From contig NZ_ML214298.1 in assembly GCF_004698125.1 (NCBI RefSeq), positions 682,001 through 746,000 on the forward strand: DNA of 64,000 nucleotides, written 5' to 3'. The notes beneath the pieces were generated by a model. It was not told where the DNA came from. It did no database searches and saw only the letters and a list, made by a program, of their open reading frames with translations. Position numbers and translations under genes: made by a program. The DNA is from Halosimplex halophilum. Its GTDB lineage: Archaea > Halobacteriota > Halobacteria > Halobacteriales > Haloarculaceae. This document shows positions 60,818 through 64,000 of the stretch, piece after piece (the stretch's first letter is position 1; each line of letters begins with the position of its first letter).

Positions 60818-61870
60818 CTACGAGCCGTCCCCGGCGGGCGCGTCCTCGGGGCCGGTGACGCCGTCGAGGTACGCGAAGAAGGCCTTCTTGCGGGGCGTGT
60901 TGGCGTCCCAGCGGACCGGCGGCGACTGGTAGCCGTGCCAGTAGTCGTTTGCGCCGGGGTCGAAGTAGCCCCACGAGGCGCCGGCCTCGACCGCCGCGTC
61001 GAGGTTCGACTCCGAGCCGAACGCGAAGTGGTCGTCCTCGTTGAAGACGACCGGCATCGGCTCGTAGGAGGGGCGCTCGCGGACCTCGGCGACCATCTCG
61101 CGGACCCGCTCGGGGTCGTCGACGCCGTTGCCGTGCAGGAGCACGAAGTCCGAGGCCGCGACCACGTCGTCCGGCGGGACGACGCCCCCACTGCAACTAA
61201 CGCTGACGGGGTAGCGGAAACCGTCGCGCTCGATCCCCTTCACGCGCTCGACCAGCTCGGTCACCCGCTCGACGTCGATGATGTCGTGGTCGTAGTTGAT
61301 GTCGCACTCGTTGGCCACCTCGACCAGGACGTTCGTGTACTCCCGGTCGAGCAGCCACTCGACGGCCTCGTCCACGGCCCGTTTCACCGCCGCCTCGTCT
61401 TCGAGCACGCCGTCCTGGCCGAAGTAGAACAGGCCGAGGATGACGACCAGGCCCAGGTCGTCGGCGCGGTCGAGGACGCGCTCGACGCGGTCCATCCACT
61501 CGGGCTTCAGCGACCCGTCGGGCCGGAACGCCGAGACGGTCCACGGCTGGGTCTCCGAGTAGCCCTCCGGGCTGCCACACTGGAGGTTCGCGGCGACCGC
61601 TCGCAGGCCGTGGTCGCGGTAGTCGGGCAGCGCCGCGCAGAACTCGGCGACGTTGCGCTCGGGGTCCCAGCGCCCGGTGTCGGGGTAGGCCCACTGGTCG
61701 CGGGTCTCGGGGTTCTCGTCGTCGAACCACGCGTGGACGAGGCGGGCGTTGAACAGCCGCCCCTCGATGGAAGTCCCCTCGTGGCTGCGCCCCTCGTAGG
61801 TCGGCCGGCCGTCGATCGTGAACCGCTCGCCGTCGATGCCGACGCGGGTCGCGCTGGATTCGCCGAACAC
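60818..61870 (-). CDS. Cellulase-like (GH5-type) glycoside hydrolase
   Basis: A 350-residue (beta/alpha)8 hydrolase-like protein. L-V-E-V-A-N-E-C-D near residue 180 (acid/base Asn-Glu) and P-V-V-F-N-E-D-D-H near residue 272 (candidate nucleophile Glu) are the key positions. R-P-T-Y-E-G is near residue 20 and L-V-V-I-L-G-L-F-Y-F near residue 135. The GTG at 61870 starts the conserved region; the longer upstream frame is Arg/Gly-rich and not family-like. No signal peptide. A distant relative lies at 7359-8459. Probably part of the carbohydrate cluster. Confidence 0.82.
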   Translation of the reverse strand: MFGESSATRVGIDGERFTIDGRPTYEGRSHEGTSIEGRLFNARLVHAWFDDENPETRDQWAYPDTGRWDPERNVAEFCAALPDYRDHGLRAVAANLQCGSPEGYSETQPWTVSAFRPDGSLKPEWMDRVERVLDRADDLGLVVILGLFYFGQDGVLEDEAAVKRAVDEAVEWLLDREYTNVLVEVANECDINYDHDIIDVERVTELVERVKGIERDGFRYPVSVSCSGGVVPPDDVVAASDFVLLHGNGVDDPERVREMVAEVRERPSYEPMPVVFNEDDHFAFGSESNLDAAVEAGASWGYFDPGANDYWHGYQSPPVRWDANTPRKKAFFAYLDGVTGPEDAPAGDGS

Positions 61871-61969
61871 GTCTCCCCTGTCACCAACCGCCCGTAAGAC
61901 GGTTTCGGCCGCCCCGGTCCCCGCTTTGACGGGACCCGACTCGGCCCGCGGGCGGAGACGGCCGCCGCG

Positions 61970-61975
61970 TTTACC
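61970..61975 (+). promoter_or_regulatory. TATA-like box of the Gfo/Idh/MocA gene
   Basis: A TTTACC element centred 28 nt before the ATG at 62001. Confidence 0.5.
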
Positions 61976-62000
61976 CGTCTCCGGGCAGTCGGTGGCGACC

Positions 62001-62975
62001 ATGAGCATCGCGGTCGGGCTCGTCGGCGCGGGCGGCGTCGGCGAGACGCACGCCGAGAACCTGGTCGGATCGGAGCGGGCGGCGCTCGAGGCGGTCTGCG
62101 ACCTCGACGGCGAGACGGCGCGCGCGGTGGCCGAGGCCGCCGACGCGCGCGCCTACACCGACGCCGCAGAGCTGTTCGCGGACGCGGACCTCGACGCGGT
62201 GTATATCGCGACGCCGCCGCGGACCCACGCGGCCCTCGTCCGCGAGGCGACGGCCCGCGGACTCGCGGTCTTCTGCGAGAAACCGCTGGCCGCGTCCGTC
62301 GAGGACGGGCGCGAGATCGTCCGCGCCGTCGACGAGGCCGGCGTCCCCTTCATGACGGGCTTTTGCCTCCGGTTCGCGGAGCCGTGCCTGCGGCTGCGCG
62401 ACCTCGTCGCCGGCGGGGCCCTGGGGGAGCCGGTGACGCTGTTCAGCGCGCGGAGCGGCAGCGGCGTCCCGTCCGCGGGGAACTGGCGGGTCGACCCCGA
62501 GCAGGCCTGCGGCGTCACCGTCGAGTCGGCGTCGCACAACCTCGACCTGCTCCGGTGGCTCGGCGGCGCGGTCGCCGGCGCCGGCGGCGCGACGGCCAAC
62601 GTGAGCCACCCCGAGATCGACGGGTTCGACGACAACGTGGTGGCGACCCTCTCCTTCGAGTCCGGCGCCGTCGGTTGCGTCCGCAACAGCTGGACCTCGC
62701 CGGTCGAGACCCTCCGCCACGGCGTGATCGGCACCGAGGGCGCCGCCGTCCTCGAGGGCGACGGCTGGTGGCGCCACGACCGGCTCACCTACCGGACGGA
62801 CGGCGACCGCCACGCGACGACCGTCGCGTTCGACGACGGGACGGCGACCGACACCGGGTACCGCGGCGAGACGCGGGCCTTCCTCGACGCGGTTGCGGCC
62901 GACGCGGACCCGCCCGTCGACGCCCGCGACGGACTGCGCGCGCTCGAACTCTCCCACCAGATCCTGTCGGGGTAG
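62001..62975 (+). CDS. Gfo/Idh/MocA-family oxidoreductase
   Basis: A 324-residue dehydrogenase. The N-terminal Rossmann motif V-G-L-V-G-A-G-G-V-G is at residues 5-14. D-A-V-Y-I-A-T-P-P near 65 and F-C-E-K-P-L near 91 (the conserved Lys) complete the dinucleotide domain. The C-terminal domain has W-R-V-D-P-E-Q-A-C-G near residue 160 and a conserved H near residue 176 in S-A-S-H-N-L-D. It probably oxidises a sugar or inositol derivative. Leaderless ATG at 62001. Confidence 0.92.
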   Translation: MSIAVGLVGAGGVGETHAENLVGSERAALEAVCDLDGETARAVAEAADARAYTDAAELFADADLDAVYIATPPRTHAALVREATARGLAVFCEKPLAASVEDGREIVRAVDEAGVPFMTGFCLRFAEPCLRLRDLVAGGALGEPVTLFSARSGSGVPSAGNWRVDPEQACGVTVESASHNLDLLRWLGGAVAGAGGATANVSHPEIDGFDDNVVATLSFESGAVGCVRNSWTSPVETLRHGVIGTEGAAVLEGDGWWRHDRLTYRTDGDRHATTVAFDDGTATDTGYRGETRAFLDAVAADADPPVDARDGLRALELSHQILSG

Positions 62976-63017
62976 GAGCGGCCCCGCCCCGAATCGGCAC
63001 AGCCCCGAATCGGCCCG

Positions 63018-63707
63018 TCAGTCCCCGTCGGCGCGTTCGGTCAGGTACGCCGGCGGGACGCGTTCGGTCGTGTACGTCGCGCGGCCCCGACGGGTGATCT
63101 CGTGGCCGTCGTCGATCATCGCGGCCGCGTCGACCGCGAAGACGACCGGGTCCGCGGCGTGGCGGGCGCCGACGCGCCGGGCCTCCTCGACGCCCCCCGA
63201 CAGGTGGACCAGCTGGCGCGACATCGGCCTGAGTCCGTCCGCGCGGATCGCGTCGACGTTGTCGGGCGCGGTGCCGTGGTACAGGGTGTCCGGGACCGGG
63301 CCGTCGCCCGATTCGAGGTCCACGTCGACCGAGTGGCCGTAGGCCGCCCGGACGCGGTCGTCCGACCCGTCCGGGTCGTCCGCCCGTGCGGCGTCGCCCG
63401 CCCGGGAGCCGCCGGTGCGCTCGAAGCGGCCGTTCGGGTCGGTAGCGACGACGGCGGCGACCCGCTCGCGGTCGGCCCACTCGTAGCGCCGTTCGGCTGC
63501 CGCGACCAGCGCCGCGAAGGAAGTCCAGCCCGCGTCTTCCAGCGTCAGGCCGGCGTCGCCGGGGAAGTGCCTGAGCGCCCCCGAGCAGAACTTCGAGAGC
63601 CGGCGCCGGCGCTCGCCGTCGAGGACCGCGCGGCCGGGGTCGTCGCAGACGGGGCAGGTCTCCCCCTCGAAGTAGCCGTGGTCGTCGCAGGCGCGCACGT
63701 CGCTCAT
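63018..63707 (-). CDS. kptA: RNA 2'-phosphotransferase KptA (Tpt1-like)
   Basis: A 229-residue protein with a Cys-His-rich N-terminus (C-D-D-H near residue 7 and C-P-V-C near 18). The conserved L-S-K-F-C-S-G-A-L-R-H is near residue 37. The NAD-binding core reads L-Y-H-G-T near residue 140, then G-L-R-P-M-S-R-Q-L-V-H near 155. Tpt1 removes the 2'-phosphate from tRNA splice junctions, transferring it to NAD. Haloarchaea splice tRNA introns, which fits. Whether the N-terminal Cys/His bind zinc is uncertain. Confidence 0.92.
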   Translation of the reverse strand: MSDVRACDDHGYFEGETCPVCDDPGRAVLDGERRRRLSKFCSGALRHFPGDAGLTLEDAGWTSFAALVAAAERRYEWADRERVAAVVATDPNGRFERTGGSRAGDAARADDPDGSDDRVRAAYGHSVDVDLESGDGPVPDTLYHGTAPDNVDAIRADGLRPMSRQLVHLSGGVEEARRVGARHAADPVVFAVDAAAMIDDGHEITRRGRATYTTERVPPAYLTERADGD

Positions 63708-63780
63708 CGTCGCCGGATCGGCGCCCGCGGCCGAAAAATCGCACGGGTGTCGCCGCCCCGGCGCGGTCGCGGGACCGCCC

Positions 63781-64000
63781 TCAGCTCGTCTGCTCGCGCT
63801 GGCCGCTCGGGACCGGCGTCCGGACCGAGGCCCAGACGAGATAGGCCAGCGCGACCAGCAACAGGACCTCGACGAACTTGTCGACCGTCCCGAGGTTCAC
63901 CAGCGCGGGCGCGGCCGCCAGCGCCCACCCGCCGTCGGGCATCCCCGCGGCGACCCAGCCCGCGATGTGGACGAGGACGAACGGGATCCCGACCGCGTAG
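63781..64000 (-). CDS. C-terminal part of a membrane protein (5' truncated by window)
   Basis: The minus strand is open from the window edge to a TGA at 63781-63783. The 72 visible residues have two hydrophobic segments (F-V-L-V-H-I-A-G-W-V and V-L-L-L-V-A-L-A-Y-L-V-W). Polar residues ending P-S-G-Q-R-E-Q-T-S follow. The gene begins beyond the window. Confidence 0.65.
   Translation of the reverse strand, partial: YAVGIPFVLVHIAGWVAAGMPDGGWALAAAPALVNLGTVDKFVEVLLLVALAYLVWASVRTPVPSGQREQTS

Overview
The window is chromosomal DNA from a halophilic archaeon of the class Halobacteria. The evidence is very high GC content, strongly acidic proteins, TATA-like boxes centred about 26-28 nt upstream of many start codons (leaderless genes), and marker genes: gatE, mptE, a TFB paralogue, archaeal sepF, a HalX response regulator, an F420-dependent oxidoreductase and several small families that I know only from haloarchaea. 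No rRNA, transposase, integrase or CRISPR array was seen. One tRNA (Asp, minus strand) is present.

Layout. 1-12.6 kb: tail of a Thr/Glu-rich protein; fumarase flanked by two lipoprotein genes; a coupled pair of tiny membrane proteins; gatE followed by two overlapping membrane-protein genes; a cellulase-like hydrolase; a TrmJ-type methyltransferase with an overlapping partner; then folP-like and mptE (pterin pathway). 12.7-14.8 kb: an aminoglycoside-phosphotransferase-type kinase between two nearly identical membrane-protein genes. 14.9-24.9 kb: GlcD-like oxidase, F420 oxidoreductase, thiC, UspA plus TauE/SafE permease, S9 peptidase. 25-30.2 kb: two tandem copies of an ABC-2 exporter (permease plus ATPase) with a divergent Bat-type regulator. 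30.2-39.5 kb: haloarchaeal conserved proteins, NAD-binding epimerase-like protein, YkgJ-type protein, PAS histidine kinase, two tandem lipoproteins. 39.7-42.5 kb: XPD/DinG-type Fe-S helicase, then about 940 bp of non-coding repeats leading into tRNA-Asp.

42.8-53.2 kb: a KaiC-like/HalX pair, PUA protein, DUF1028 protein, TFB, HerA-like ATPase, sepF, DUF5611, a long acidic zinc protein, and a rhodanese-metallo-beta-lactamase fusion. 53.3-64 kb: MFS transporter, FMN reductase, then a carbohydrate-type cluster (DapA-family aldolase, solute-binding lipoprotein, SDR, second cellulase-like hydrolase, Gfo/Idh/MocA dehydrogenase), kptA and a truncated membrane gene.

Most unusual features. (1) The 3' end of tRNA-Asp is reiterated four times over 540 bp, with a perfect 48-bp direct repeat and T-arm-capped palindromes. 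(2) A hairpin-rich non-coding repeat occurs twice, 11 kb apart, downstream of two unrelated genes. (3) A candidate three-way-junction RNA lies near 49.3 kb. (4) A strong hairpin follows a promoter upstream of mptE. (5) Duplications recur: the ABC/regulator modules, the lipoprotein pair, and the membrane genes flanking the kinase. Family names and DUF numbers come from memory of the families, not from searches.
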